A stretch of 64,000 nt of DNA from Isochrysis galbana (taxonomy: Eukaryota; Haptophyta; Isochrysidales; Isochrysidaceae). Shown in pieces: positions 30,993 to 41,250 of this stretch (its first letter is position 1; each line of letters begins with the position of its first letter). The DNA lies in NCBI GenBank assembly GCA_018136815.1, contig CM030937.1:1290253-1354252 (forward strand). The letters are read 5' to 3'. The position numbers and the translations under genes were made by a program. The notes below the pieces were generated by a model that ran no database searches, was not told the DNA's origin, and saw only the letters and a list, made by a program, of their open reading frames with translations.

Positions 30993-32975
30993 CTAGGCAC
31001 GGCCGCCTCTCCGCAAAAACTCGCGCTCGAAGGGAGAGCCTCGCACGACGACATGCACGATGGGGATACCAAGCACCGAGTAGCCCTCTCGGCAAGATGC
31101 AATAAGTTGCGCCCCCAATGCGGCGCTTGCGTCAAAGGGCCGGACGAACGGCTTGCCGTCGCCGTCTTCGAAGCAGATGTACGCCTGCAGCGCTCCGGCA
31201 GCGTACTTGCGCTCTTGGTCCCACGGCGGCGAATTCTCCGCGTTCTCTCCGAACATCTCGTGCAAATGTTCGGCGAGCGCGTCATTCTCGGACATGTCTT
31301 GGATGAAGTCGCTCATTGATGTCTCAGGATACAGCACCAAGACTGGCCAGTGCACCTCGTCGGCCTCTGCGTCGTACCACACGCGCGCACCAGACGACGA
31401 GCCAACGCATTGTTGCTTGAGCGAGTTGTCTGCGAAGTCGGAGACATCGAGCTCACGGCGACGTAGGGCCTTCTTGAGCTCTACCTCCATCGCGGCGAGC
31501 GCGGCGGCACGCTCTCGAGCCAGCTGCATCTCCTGCTCCCTAAGCACGAGCTTCCGGAACAAGGACTCCACCTCCGCGTCCTCGCCCTTCATCGTAGCTG
31601 CCACCACACCTCCCGGGCTGGCTGCACCCTGTGGGCTTGTGGCAAGTTGAGTAGACCCCGGATCTGCCAGACTGATCACGGCGAGTCTCCTCCCCTCCTC
31701 GCACAATGCGCGCGCGTCATCGAGCTTGTCCAGTTTGAGCGCAGCCGTAGCGCCTCTACGGGCCGCCTTGAGCTGCGCGGCTAGTGATAGAGCGCGATTT
31801 GCTATTGGAGTCTTGAGCCGCGTTTCCTCTCCCTCTTTCCGGTCCTGCATAGTTTTGGCACTCCCGCTCGGGGCCGCACCTGTGGTCGCCGCCTCGGCTG
31901 TATCTGCATCTTTGCGCACCTCAAGTGCCGCCATCGAATCGGCGAGCGCCCGCCCCCAATTCTTGAGCATCACCTGGGCGGCTGAACGATTGTTGAGGAG
32001 CGTTGCCACGAGCACTGCATCGTGCGGATGCTCACCGAGGCCCTCGGTGTACCGCTCGACGGCGTGATTGAGCGAGTTTGGTTCCTTGGAACGGAGTGCC
32101 TCGTTTCCCCTATTTTTTTGTCGCTCGGCTCGCTCTTCAGGCGTCGTCCGCAGGGACTCGAGTGCGGAGAGGAAGTCCTCGTCTTCAAAGGGATTGACGG
32201 GATCTGATACGTGGCCCTCTTCCCCACTCGCCGATGCTCCGACTGAGGCCAACGGTGGCGCACCATCCGATGTTCCCCTGGCCCGTGCGTCCCGCACGGC
32301 CTTCGCAGCCTCCTCCTCCTCTCGCTCCTCCGCTTCGGGACCCAATGGTACGGGCGGCACGTAGAAGGCGTTGACGTGGAGCATGAAGCCACAAGTCGCG
32401 AGGACCGTCTCGGCCGAGAGTGAGGCAAAGTACCGGAACTGATCGGATGTGAGTCCGCCCAGCTCCTCCTCAGGGGAGGGTGGCACGGCGAGGACGCGCT
32501 TGATGGCGGCTGCGTCGAGCTTCTTCAGCTCGAGCGTGGCTGAGAGCATCTTCTGGAACTCTTCCGGGCAAAGCTGCCCGTCTCCGTCGAGGTCAAAGAC
32601 GCGGAAAGCAAAAGGCAGCGCCTCCTTGAGCGTCCTTGCGTGGAGCTGTGCGTAGCCACGGACGAAGGCACAAAAGTCGACTGAAGGCTCACCTTGCGCA
32701 ATCACACGGCTGATAGAACCGCAGATCAACGCGGAGGCCACGCCGAGAGAGCGGATGACCTCTGCGAGGCCCTCAGTGCTAAGACGGCCTCTCTCATCAA
32801 CATCCTTGAAGAAGGGGCGGGCGCGCTCAGTCCACATAACGTGGAAGCGCTCAAGTAGCTCGCGAGGAAGCCGTGTTTCCTCTGACAGGTCGCCGCACAG
32901 CAGCCGGCGCCGCGTCTCCTCATCGTACTCGACGTACTGGTTGAGCGCACCGGACGACGGCGACGAGGCGGCCAT
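30993..32975 (-). CDS. EF-hand / TPR protein with TTC4 (Cns1) C-terminal wheel domain
   Basis: A single-exon gene of 660 aa, starting MAASSPSSGALNQYVEYDEE (32975). Residues about 40-160 form an EF-hand pair: the first is degenerate (FKDVDERGRLSTE), the second canonical with Asp/Asp/Asp/Gly/Glu ligands (FDLDGDGQLCPEEF, about 127-140). A linker with NPFEDEDFLSALESL leads into TPR repeats (about 265-420: RQKNRGNEALRSKEPNSLNH, LLNNRSAAQVMLKNWGRALA, RGATAALKLDKLDDARALCE). The C-terminus (about 535-655) carries the TTC4/Cns1 wheel domain: WPVLVLYPETSMSDFIQDMS, LHEMFGENAENSPPWDQERK and YSVLGIPIVHVVV. TTC4/Cns1 is an Hsp90/Hsp70 co-chaperone; the TPR binds chaperone C-termini. The EF-hand N-terminus is unusual and suggests calcium control (inference). 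MITEs lie on both sides of the gene. Confidence 0.85.
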   Translation of the reverse strand: MAASSPSSGALNQYVEYDEETRRRLLCGDLSEETRLPRELLERFHVMWTERARPFFKDVDERGRLSTEGLAEVIRSLGVASALICGSISRVIAQGEPSVDFCAFVRGYAQLHARTLKEALPFAFRVFDLDGDGQLCPEEFQKMLSATLELKKLDAAAIKRVLAVPPSPEEELGGLTSDQFRYFASLSAETVLATCGFMLHVNAFYVPPVPLGPEAEEREEEEAAKAVRDARARGTSDGAPPLASVGASASGEEGHVSDPVNPFEDEDFLSALESLRTTPEERAERQKNRGNEALRSKEPNSLNHAVERYTEGLGEHPHDAVLVATLLNNRSAAQVMLKNWGRALADSMAALEVRKDADTAEAATTGAAPSGSAKTMQDRKEGEETRLKTPIANRALSLAAQLKAARRGATAALKLDKLDDARALCEEGRRLAVISLADPGSTQLATSPQGAASPGGVVAATMKGEDAEVESLFRKLVLREQEMQLARERAAALAAMEVELKKALRRRELDVSDFADNSLKQQCVGSSSGARVWYDAEADEVHWPVLVLYPETSMSDFIQDMSENDALAEHLHEMFGENAENSPPWDQERKYAAGALQAYICFEDGDGKPFVRPFDASAALGAQLIASCREGYSVLGIPIVHVVVRGSPFEREFLRRGGRA

Positions 32976-33107
32976 CGCACCCAGAGCCCTGCTGAGAAAA
33001 AGAGAGGAAGGAAAAAGAGGGGCAGAGATTACTTTTTTTGTATTTTCGTTACGATGTGCTAGAGTTTGTTCGTATTCACTCGAGAAAATATTCTTGAACT
33101 TACCAGT

Positions 33108-33312
33108 CCTAGGAGGATGGTACATGTACATGGTAAACGCGGGTTCACCGTGTTTGTACAGAGGCCAAAAACCCAAAAGCAGCCCGTTTTCACCGTGTTT
33201 CAAACGCCCTACCTAGCAGCATGCCGTGTTTGCGAGGTTCCCGGTATTTGCTGAGTTTGAGTTTGGAGACCCCCCCGCCGTGTGCCGTGTTGTTTCGTGT
33301 TTCACATCTAGG
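33108..33312. mobile_element. 205-bp MITE, second copy, diverged
   Basis: The right end, TCGTGTTTCACATCTAGG (33295-33312), matches the end of the MITE at 30056 at 15 of 18 positions. The left end begins CCTAG at 33108. Flanks are TTACCAGT (33100-33107) and TTACCAGG (33313-33320), a 7-of-8 direct repeat. The length (205 bp) and internal blocks (AGTTTGAGTTTG, GAGGCC.AAAA) agree with the 30056 copy. It lies about 130 bp upstream of the EF-TTC4 start codon. Confidence 0.65.
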
Positions 33313-34821
33313 TTACCAGGTTACCGGCTACATGGCCTATCTCGGACTCGGGACTTGGGACGCTATGGCTATGGTAGGTGGTAGGAGTACCTTCTACCTT
33401 CTACCCCTATGACGGATCGAGCATGACCATTGGCTCGACATGCGATGAGACGGAGGGGCAACGATCGGCGGGAGGCGCGGCGGAAATGGCCGGGAGTGAT
33501 GGAATGGCGGGCTTGACCACTAGCCGTCGGACTGGGGGGGTTCTACCGTGTCCGGACGGCCCTGAAAAGTCGGGCGGTTGGATCTCTCCGGTGAAGGGGG
33601 GCGTGAATTTTTTTCTGGACTGACCTCGACCTGCTAGCTGGTGTTGGATGTGCCGATGTGCCATGTGGGGCAGACCCACTGTCTGGTGTTGGATGTGCCA
33701 TGTGGGGCATAAATTTGCCCCCCTTTTCTGGGCATGTTCAACCCCCAAAATTTCCCCACATTGTCTATTCATCCACTTGAGACCCCTGTCGTCGTACGGC
33801 AGGTGTGTGGAAGTCACCTCAGAGAGCAATGTGCGCCTCCCACCGCACCTCTTTACCTACCGTAAGATGACAGGGGCCTCAGGTGGGGAGAGGCGCACAT
33901 TGCTCCCCAGCCAAAGTTGTCCATCCCCCACACCTCTTTCCCACCTACTGTAGGATGACATGGCCTCAGGGGGTTGGGGAGAGGGCGCACATTGCGCTCA
34001 CCAAACAAAACTTTTATTAGTTAGTTGTGGTACCGACGTGCTAGCTCTCGCACTCGTTTGGACACTATTGCGGCAAGCTACAGTGGGCCTAGCCGAGTAA
34101 GAGCAAGTGTAGGTGAGCATAGGCGACGCAAAGAGAGACATCAGGCAAACAGCGGGGCTCAAAAGAGCGTCTGCATGCGCTAAAGCGCGCATGTCCATGG
34201 CACGCATACGCACATGTGCATGATCCCCATGCGCACATCTCCTCACTACTCAACCGTCGTCTCGCACATAGGACTTTGATTTGCCCTCGTGCTGGTGCGC
34301 ATGCCGATGCACATGCGCCTTGCTCCACGCTCGACGTTTGGTGTCTAGCGGCCATACCAAGGACCAAAGATCCGCTTCAGGTAGCAATATGCTGCGGTCG
34401 CGACGCCACGACTACCACGCATACAGCACCGCCAAGTGGGGCAGGCATCGGCAGCATCAACAGTGGCACCTAGCGGCGACACTCATACTGTGCAGAAACA
34501 TGATTTAGATCTACGTGTGCGTTGACCCAATCCGTCTTCGGGTCTACCTTGCCTGCTTGTTGGAACAACCAGCAATGCAGCCGTGCAACGTAGTGTTCAC
34601 GCAAGGCCGGTGCACAGTAACACGGCGTGCCCCACCAGCGAGTCGTCCCAAGTTCCTCCAAGCTTGCTCAATTCCTTTCATGGTGCTGCTCCGTCTTCAT
34701 GCCGCGAGCACACCACACAGCGCTCCTTCAGACCGATGCTCTTCCCGAGTCTCCCATGCATTGGCAATGGCCGCGGAGACGTCGGAAAGTGAGTGCGCGA
34801 AGCTCGGTATGCTCGTTGCGG
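33313..34821. repeat. Intergenic with local direct and inverted repeats
   Basis: TGGTGTTGGATGTGCC occurs at about 33640 and 33688 with similar flanks. From 33815 to 34000 a unit with CACCTCTTT, ACCTAC(C/T)GTA(A/G)GATGACA and GGCGCACATTGC(T/G)C occurs twice. GAGCAATGTGCGCCTCCC (about 33826) faces its inverse near 33885, giving a hairpin. The rest, to the 3' end of the ASH2 gene, has no supported gene. Confidence 0.55.
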
Positions 34822-36783
34822 CTAGGAACCGCCATTGTCTGCTTCGGCCATCGGAGTGTCCTTCTCTGAGGCCTCCACCCCCGCCACATCTTCCGCACTG
34901 TCCTCGCTTCCGTCCGCCTCGCCACATCCCTCTGCACCGCCCTCGCTCCCGCCTTCCGTGGGCGCCTCGCTGCCCGCAGACACTTCGCCACACCCAGCCG
35001 CAACGCCTGCAGCCTCGTTTAGCGAGCCGACGAGCCCCTCGGCAGCGCCAAACATACCGTTAGCTGAAGACTCGCCCGTGGCCGCCGGCGCACCAGTTGG
35101 CGGCGGCAGTAGCGTGGAGGGGAGCTCGCTCATTGGCCTGAAGTCGTCAAGGCCCTCGGGCGGGAAGGCAAACGTCGGACCAAAATTACAGGTGACACTC
35201 GCTGCCTTGAACAGAGACACGGCCGGGTAGTAAACCTCCGCCCACACGTCGGTAAAGGCGACCCCTTGCGGCTTGCCATTTTTGAAGAAGGAGATGGATG
35301 AGCCGACCGAGGCCACTCGCGGTCGCTCTTCCTCCACCACATACTCTTGACCTTTGATGGTGATTCGCTGACGCCGCGCGGCGGAGCCGGCGGGGTCGCC
35401 CATCCGTAGATGGCAGCCGATTACGTCTCCCGGGCCGTAAGACGCTCCATATTGTGCGCCCAAGCTTTCGTGGAATTTCATCCCCCCAATGTCCCGGTAG
35501 GAGTAGGAGTTGACATCGAACCCCACCGGCGCTTGTAGCTCGCCCATCTCGGTACACCACCCCAATCTTGTATGCCCGTCCTCGTCATTCAGCGGCTCAC
35601 TCACGCGCACCTCAAAATACCACGAGCCGGAGCGCACACCATGGGTCGCCCGCACCATCCGAAAGCCCTTGTACCCGACTGCGGACATGAGGCCCTCTCC
35701 CAGCACAATCTGCGGAGCGCGCATCGAGCGAGAGAGCTGCACCACACTCGCGTCCTGAGGCTGGGACTCCATTTTGGGTGCGGGAATCAGCCTGTACTTC
35801 TCAGGAAGCTTGATCTCAGACACAGGTGTCGAGTGAAGTTCCGCTGGCGGGCGCCGCGTTGGAGCGCTGTTCCGCTTGCGCTTGTTCGCACCAGCAGACT
35901 CACGCTCCTTCTTCGGCTTTGCTGGCAAAGCCTACGATCGATTGCAAGCGGCTCAATGAGATGTCGAAAGGTCAAATGGTGGGCGATGACCAGCCGCGTG
36001 CCGCATGACAGGGTGAGAGGCGCACCGCCGAGGCCGAAACCGTCATGTTCCTCATGGGCTTCATCAACAGCCTCGTTGGGTGGAAGCTCTTCAAGCTCAC
36101 CCCCGTCTTGTCCTGGTTCATGTTGATGACCTACACCAGGCATTGCAGGGTCACGTGCATCTGACGCGACGGCGGCGCCCTCCGCCCTCCTAATGCGTGT
36201 GCATATGATCGTGTGTGGCGTGGCTGGACGGGTGCGCTGAGTGCGACGCCGGCGTCTTGTTCGTGCGCATGCTCACATATTCCATGTGCGCCAAGCATTT
36301 GCGCACGGCGTTGCCCTCCTCGAGTTGAGTGATGCTTCGCCCGTGACAGAGGGAGCCCCAGTGGTTGCGTATCCACTCGGTGATCTCGTCGATTGACACC
36401 CACTTTCGGATTACGGGCGACCGCGATGTCACCTCCATCACCTCGCTGTTCTTCAGCTCGAGCGGCAGCTGCAGGTTGTGTAATGCCGTCACGACTACCG
36501 CCGACCACGAGTTGGTCAGCAGCGAGAACTGCTCGGTTCCAGAGGCGCAGATACGGCAGGAGAAGCGGTAGTTCCGCTGGAATGCCACGAATCGCCCCTC
36601 CTTGGGCAGGCACTCCACGTCCTTCGAGAAGAACCACTGGAGGCAGCTCTCGCACTGCAGCATTGGGTCGCCCAGCCTCCTCCCCTTGCCGGTGTAGCTG
36701 TACTTGTTCTGCGCATTGAAGTGGTGGGCACTGTCCCATATAAGCTTGTCCAGATTGTAGGGCAGCTTCGAGCTCTCTGCCAT
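34822..36783 (-). CDS. ASH2: ASH2-type subunit of the COMPASS/SET1 histone H3K4 methyltransferase complex
   Basis: ASH2 (ASH2L, Bre2) is a core subunit that, with RbBP5, activates SET1/MLL methyltransferases in the nucleus. Exon 1 starts MAESSKLPYNLDKLIWDSAH (36783) and carries the atypical PHD/winged-helix region: LQCESCLQWFFSKDVECLP, NYRFSCRICASGTEQFSLL, WSAVVVTALHNLQLP and WVSIDEITEWIRNHWGSL. It ends at about 36278 (GAATAT before GTGAGC). A short acidic exon (about 36125-36020) is likely. The last exon begins near 35926 (AKPKKERESAG after CTTTGCCAG) and holds a basic stretch (NKRKRNSAP), then the SPRY domain: EKYRLIPAPKMESQPQDASV, SGSWYFEVRVSEP, TRLGWCTEMGELQAPVGFDV, YSYRDIGGMKFHESLGAQY, GDVIGCHLRMGD, SISFFKNGKPQGVAF. 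An acidic tail of about 100 aa follows. The internal exon boundaries are estimates. Confidence 0.82.
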
Positions 36784-38049
36784 CGTGTCCCCCCTCCCCC
36801 CTTCTCCCGTCCCCGCCCTCCCCCCCCTCCGCTTCACACTCCCTCCGCCTCTTCCCTCTCGGCGGCGCGCCCCAGGGAAGGGGGGTGGTGGCGTGGGGGG
36901 CGGCAGCGAGCGGGCACGGAGAGGCCTCTCGGAGACTAACGGGAAAAGGGTGAGAGCAGAAGAAACCCAGAGGTATCGATTTGGCGGGAGAGTGGAGTAC
37001 CAATGCGATTCCCGTCTTGCAAAGAAGGAGCACGTCCGAGTTTATTTGTCATGCGAGTATAACCTTAGTGCTGTGGGTCCGTAGCTCCGTAGCCTGTGGC
37101 CTGTGGGGGGGCTGGGTTGGGCGGGGTGCACCTGTCCCCAGTGAGTGTTCTCGCCCTCCTTCTGTGTCGCTGGGTGACCTGTTCCTTTTTAGCGTTACTC
37201 GGGTGCCGTGTCGTCGCTGATTTTTCTGTTGTCACGCGGTGATCTTGCATCTTGCGATCTTGCGCCCCGAGTAGAGTTTGGGGCGAGGTACAGTAGTATG
37301 GTTGCGTCTTATAGGCGAGTCGTTCCGCGAGGCCGAGCGCTTCCGCCACGAGGCTGAAGTTGGTATTCATTCTTAGCCTAGCCTTTTCGTCTTCCGTGAA
37401 AATGGGGGTACTAAGCTCTAGCTAGCGGGGTTTTGATTTTAGGTTTTCTTCTCTGGGCAGCCTTGTGGGTTCGCGCTGAGCAATGGAAGCTCGAAGCTCG
37501 GCGGGGCGCGGCCTCGCACTAGGGTAGTAAACCTTATGAGCTTATGAGTGTGGTTTCCAGGGTTGGTATGTAGTGAAATTCATATGCATATACTCGAACT
37601 CTACTCTGTAGAAGTCTCTAATGACTAATGATGTACTTCCATGCTATTAATTATGTAGAGGGCCTTTAGGCTTTAGGCTGTCGGGGGTAGTTGGTTGCAT
37701 TAGGGTATGCGAAGAGTCTATCCTTGGCTTTTTGCGTGCGCGACCTTCTGGGGCAAGGCGTGTAGTTAGTGACGGCGTCTGTGGTTTCGAATATTTTTTT
37801 GTCGCGGGGCACGGGGCACCACGCTAGGTGGCACGAATCTTCGTGGTGGCGGCGGCATAATCTACACATGCTCGTCCGACTCTCTCTCTGCAAATTAAGG
37901 CTGTGAATATATTTGCCTACTATCAAGGATATAAGGCTATCTACCTCCAAATCGCACTATCTACCTCAATGCTGATAGCTGATAGTGCCCAAGCCATTAT
38001 CTGTATCTATGTACATAGCTGTGCTGATGTGCTGACTGCCAAAGCTACT
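36784..38049. other. Intergenic; includes a possible LINE 3' remnant
   Basis: The 5' side of ASH2 is C/G-rich to about 36900. From 37000 to 38049 the sequence is mixed and carries no host gene. A minus-strand frame at about 37690-37900 reads CRLCRRHHEDSCHLAWCP, resembling the C-terminal zinc knuckle of LINE-type reverse transcriptases. It is followed by SRTQKAKDRLF-like text and is probably a relic. Confidence 0.35.
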
Positions 38050-38194
38050 CGAGGGTTTTTGCACGGCCGCAACAGGGTCTCAAGAGGGTCTCCACAGCGC
38101 CTCTCAACAAGTCGCGCTGTGGAGATGTCTATTGGGACCGCTTCAATAAATAAGCGCAGTGAGGCGCTATTGAGGACTCCTCCGCACCTCAACA

Positions 38195-38782
38195 ATGGAG
38201 AAGGCGCGCCGCTGCCCCACCGTTGCCACGCCGCTTCTCGTCGTCCCCGCACCTGCCACGGGCCCAGTGCAAGGCGTCGCGGCCCGAGCCCTGCGTGATG
38301 AATGCCTCTCCCTCACCCTCCCTCTCCATGCACCCACGCTGCTTGTGCGCAGGCCAAGCGTGTGCGATACCAATGGACAGACGAGAAGAAGGTGGCGTTG
38401 CTCACGCAGATCGTCGCCACGGGCAAGAACGCCTTCATGACGGCGAAGGGCTCGAAGGCCGTGGATGACTTTGTGTCGCAGCTCGACGTGTGGACCAACT
38501 CGGAGACCGGCATCATCCCCTTGCTCAACATGCATGCCCCGGAGTTCAAGGACAACCCCATCACGTCAACGTACACCTCGGTCATCACGTCTGTGAGGGG
38601 CTGGGTGCAGGTGAGCAAGGGGTGGATAGGAGGGTGGGGATGCACATCCCTTGCCTTGCTTGCATTCACAGCCCCGCATCAACTCCTTGCGCAACCGACC
38701 CCCTACCTTCGACCCGCGTGCCCACGCGTAGGCGGAGAGTCACTTGTACACGTCCGGCAAGGAGCAGAAGGAGCCCATCGAG
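38195..38782 (+). pseudogene. Myb/trihelix-like Harbinger accessory protein, truncated
   Basis: Spliced segments 38353-38610 and 38732-38782 join in phase (GT..AG, 121-nt intron). They encode RVRYQWTDEKKVALLTQIVA, TGKNAFMTAKGSKAVDDFVS, LLNMHAPEFKDNPI and then AESHLYTSGKEQKEPIE. A start at 38195 (MEKARRCPTVATPLL) is possible, but its join to 38353 is not in frame by the obvious donor. In Harbinger elements the Myb-like partner helps recruit the transposase to DNA and the nucleus. The frame stops where hAT sequence begins (38784), so the protein is probably cut short. Confidence 0.5.
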
Positions 38783-39143
38783 GTAGGGCCAGGTAAATAC
38801 TTGTAGCGGAACTTGCCCAAACTTGTCGGCCAAACTTGCGGGATTCTTGTAGCTGCTGCCCAAACTTGTTGTCAGACTTGCGGCAATTTGTCGTGCCGCA
38901 AGTACTTCCCGCGCGCCACGTGCGCTGGTCCGCGGTCCTCGCGTCCGCGCTTTCCCGCGTCCGCGCTCGCGCACCGCTCACACTCCGCGCGCAAGGAGAA
39001 TTAGATAGAATTTCGAGCTATATTAGATACTACCATTTAACCATCACAATCAGCAATCTATGGGCGTTGTCATACTTGCTTGTGCTGAACATTCACATAT
39101 TCACATGTATATCACACAAACACCCACACACACTGATGACAAC

Positions 39144-39620
39144 TTATGAAGACTTCTTGCGGTTGTTGTTGTTGTAGCGCAACATCAACGCGGCTTGAAT
39201 CTGATCCGCTAAAGAGCTCGAACGATCTGGACCAAACATCGTGGTCAGTAAAGAAAACACGCGCTCACATGACGCGGAATTGGGAGTCATGCTGAAAGTG
39301 ATCCTCGCCGCCAATGCCCATGTGGGGAACTTGGTGTGGTTGGATGCCCACCAAGCAAGCACCTGTTGCGTGAACGTTGGCACATCGGAGTGATCAATCT
39401 TGGTTCCGCGACACGACATCAAGTATGTGGGAAGCTCATCTAGCAACCTCTGCTTGATGGAAGGCAAATTACTAAAACAAGGAATCTCCGCGAGCCGATG
39501 CACCCAAAGATCATCCACCCTGTCATAGGCAAAGGCTGGATTGAACGCTCGCAGCAGCCCAGTTCGGCGATGCTGCTCCTCGCAGTGATATGGAGAGGCA
39601 CCCGCACCCGCACGCCCTCG
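39144..39620 (-). pseudogene. hAT transposase C-terminal fragment
   Basis: Reads YHCEEQHRRTGLLRAFNPAF, DDLWVHRLAEIPC, GTKIDHSDVPTFTQQVLAWW and TPNSASCERVFSLLTTMFGP (with the catalytic Glu), ending LMLRYNNNNRKKSS. It aligns with the last third of the transposases at 11146 and 61805. The N-terminal two thirds, including both catalytic Asp, are missing. Confidence 0.8.
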
Positions 39621-41077
39621 CCACACATCTCGCCGACCATCACAAGGCGCACAAGCCCACACATGCGCATGGTGCACTTGCCCGTCTCACTCATCAACCC
39701 GCTCTGACCCGTGGGATGAGCATGGCTCGCCTTTGTGGTGACGAGCGCGGTCAGCCTGCCTTCCCTCGCCATTCCTTTGCCTCTCGCCTCACCTCCGCCT
39801 CACCAAGCCTCCGCTTCCCACTGCCTCACCTTCCTTTCCCCCATTGCCATTCGTACGTATGCCCGGTGTTGTCTCTCTCGTTCTCTCTCTGCCGCTCCTC
39901 CCTACCCTTGATGGCTGAGTCCTCCTCAGCCTCAAGCTCACAGGTCTCCTCACCCTCGCCACCCTTGTCGTCGCCGTCGCTGCCGTCGCGCTCGACAGTG
40001 TGGCGGTGGCGGTGGTGGTGGTGACTGAGTCTCTCTCTTTCCCCCGCTGCGTTTGTTTGACTCGATGGTGGTTGTTGCGTCTGTTGTGGTGGTTCCCAAG
40101 GCTTTCAGCCTGGCCCTCGACCTCGCTCTCGATCTCCTTCTCGTTCTTGTCCTCGTTCTTGCATTCGTCGTCGATTCCTTTGGTCTTCGATCCCCGGTCC
40201 CCATTCTCGGTGTGCGTCGTAGTTGAGCAAATATTCCCTGTTTCGATCGCTTGCGATCACCCCTCTCGTTTCGGCTAAGGCCACCTTCTCTCAATCAATC
40301 ATTCTCGTTCAGGCTTCGGCCACCCGCGTCCTCGTTCTCGATTCTCGATTCTCGATTATTATTCTCGTTCTGATTTTCATATTTGCTCAGCTATGGTGCT
40401 ACATGGTGTGGAGTCTGGCTTTCAAAGTCAGATGGTGTTCGACTACGTTTCGGGTTTCTAGTTCTCGGCCGCGCAAGGAAATTGTAGGAGGTTGGGGCCC
40501 ATGCTCATTGATTCTTTGGCTTCCTCGCTTCATTCGCTTCATTCCTTTCGTTTCTCGTTTCAGTCGTGAGTGTTCATTCGTTTGTTCGTGATTGTGAATG
40601 TGTGTGCCCGCTTGGTCTGGACGTGCACCCCGACTGAGACTTGTCTTTGAACCATCCGCGATTGCGTTTGGTTGAACCCACTGAGAGTGCACGCTCTTTG
40701 GGGGCTAAGACAAGGGGTCACACACTCTCAACAGTGTTTGTTTCATTGTTTCGGCTTTTGTTCGTTCGTTCATGCTTGTTTTGGGCCTGATCACCCCATG
40801 ACTCGCGTGGACGCTCGACTTAAGTCGGGGGGTGTCGCATCCAGAGTATTTTATATACTCTAGGCGGATGCGGTGCTTCTATCTATGTGTAGTGTGTGAG
40901 AAAATTGAGTGAGTTTTGTTTTTGCCAATGAGTTGCGCCTCGAAGCTCCGCCGCATTGCACGCCGCATTTGTTCGTTTGTCCTTACTTGTTTCATTGATT
41001 TGTTTGTGCGATGTTGCGTTAGTTTTCGGAGTTTTCTTGTTGGTGAGTGAGTGATGTGGGGTGGTGTCTCGTGGGCC

Positions 41078-41172
41078 GTCGTCGCGATGTAGCGCGCCCT
41101 TTCCCCCGCTCTCTCAAGACTTCTCTTCACTCATGCCCTAGCCCCACTGAGACTTGCCACGATCAAGCTTCG
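41078..41172 (-). repeat. Dispersed repeat family C, copy 1
   Basis: On the minus strand this reads GGGGCTAGGGCATGAGTGAA, GAGAAGTCTTGAGAGAG and GGGCGCGCTACATCGCGACG, matching 55010-55105 on the plus strand over about 95 bp with few differences. Function unknown; it lies within the hAT-derived block. Confidence 0.7.
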
Positions 41173-41250
41173 GCTTGATTCGACAGAAACTTTGCAAAAC
41201 TTTTGCGCGAAACTTGGGGGGGTCCGGCGCGAAACTCTTACCAGGCCCTA

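Larger units (their letters stand above)
38784..41250. mobile_element. hAT-derived insertion within the Harbinger element
   Basis: It begins TAGGGCCAGGTAAATACTTG (38784) and ends ..CTTACCAGGCCCTA (41250), whose inverse is TAGGGCCTGGTAAGAGTTTC: nine of the first ten bases agree. Subterminal CAAACTTG (left) and GCGAAACTTGGG-type (right) repeats are present. The flanking octamers (CATCGAGG and AAGGCGGC) do not match, so either the two ends come from different insertions or the flanks were rearranged. Only a C-terminal transposase fragment is inside. About 39680-41080 is simple-sequence-rich and unrecognised. Confidence 0.55.

Noticed and set aside
34515-35063. 182-aa plus-strand frame
   Set aside because: Antisense to the acidic tail of ASH2; its Pro/Arg/Ser content follows from the GC-rich opposite strand.
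38784-41250. Treating the hAT block as one clean insertion
   Set aside because: The flanking octamers CATCGAGG and AAGGCGGC do not match and the interior is largely non-hAT.
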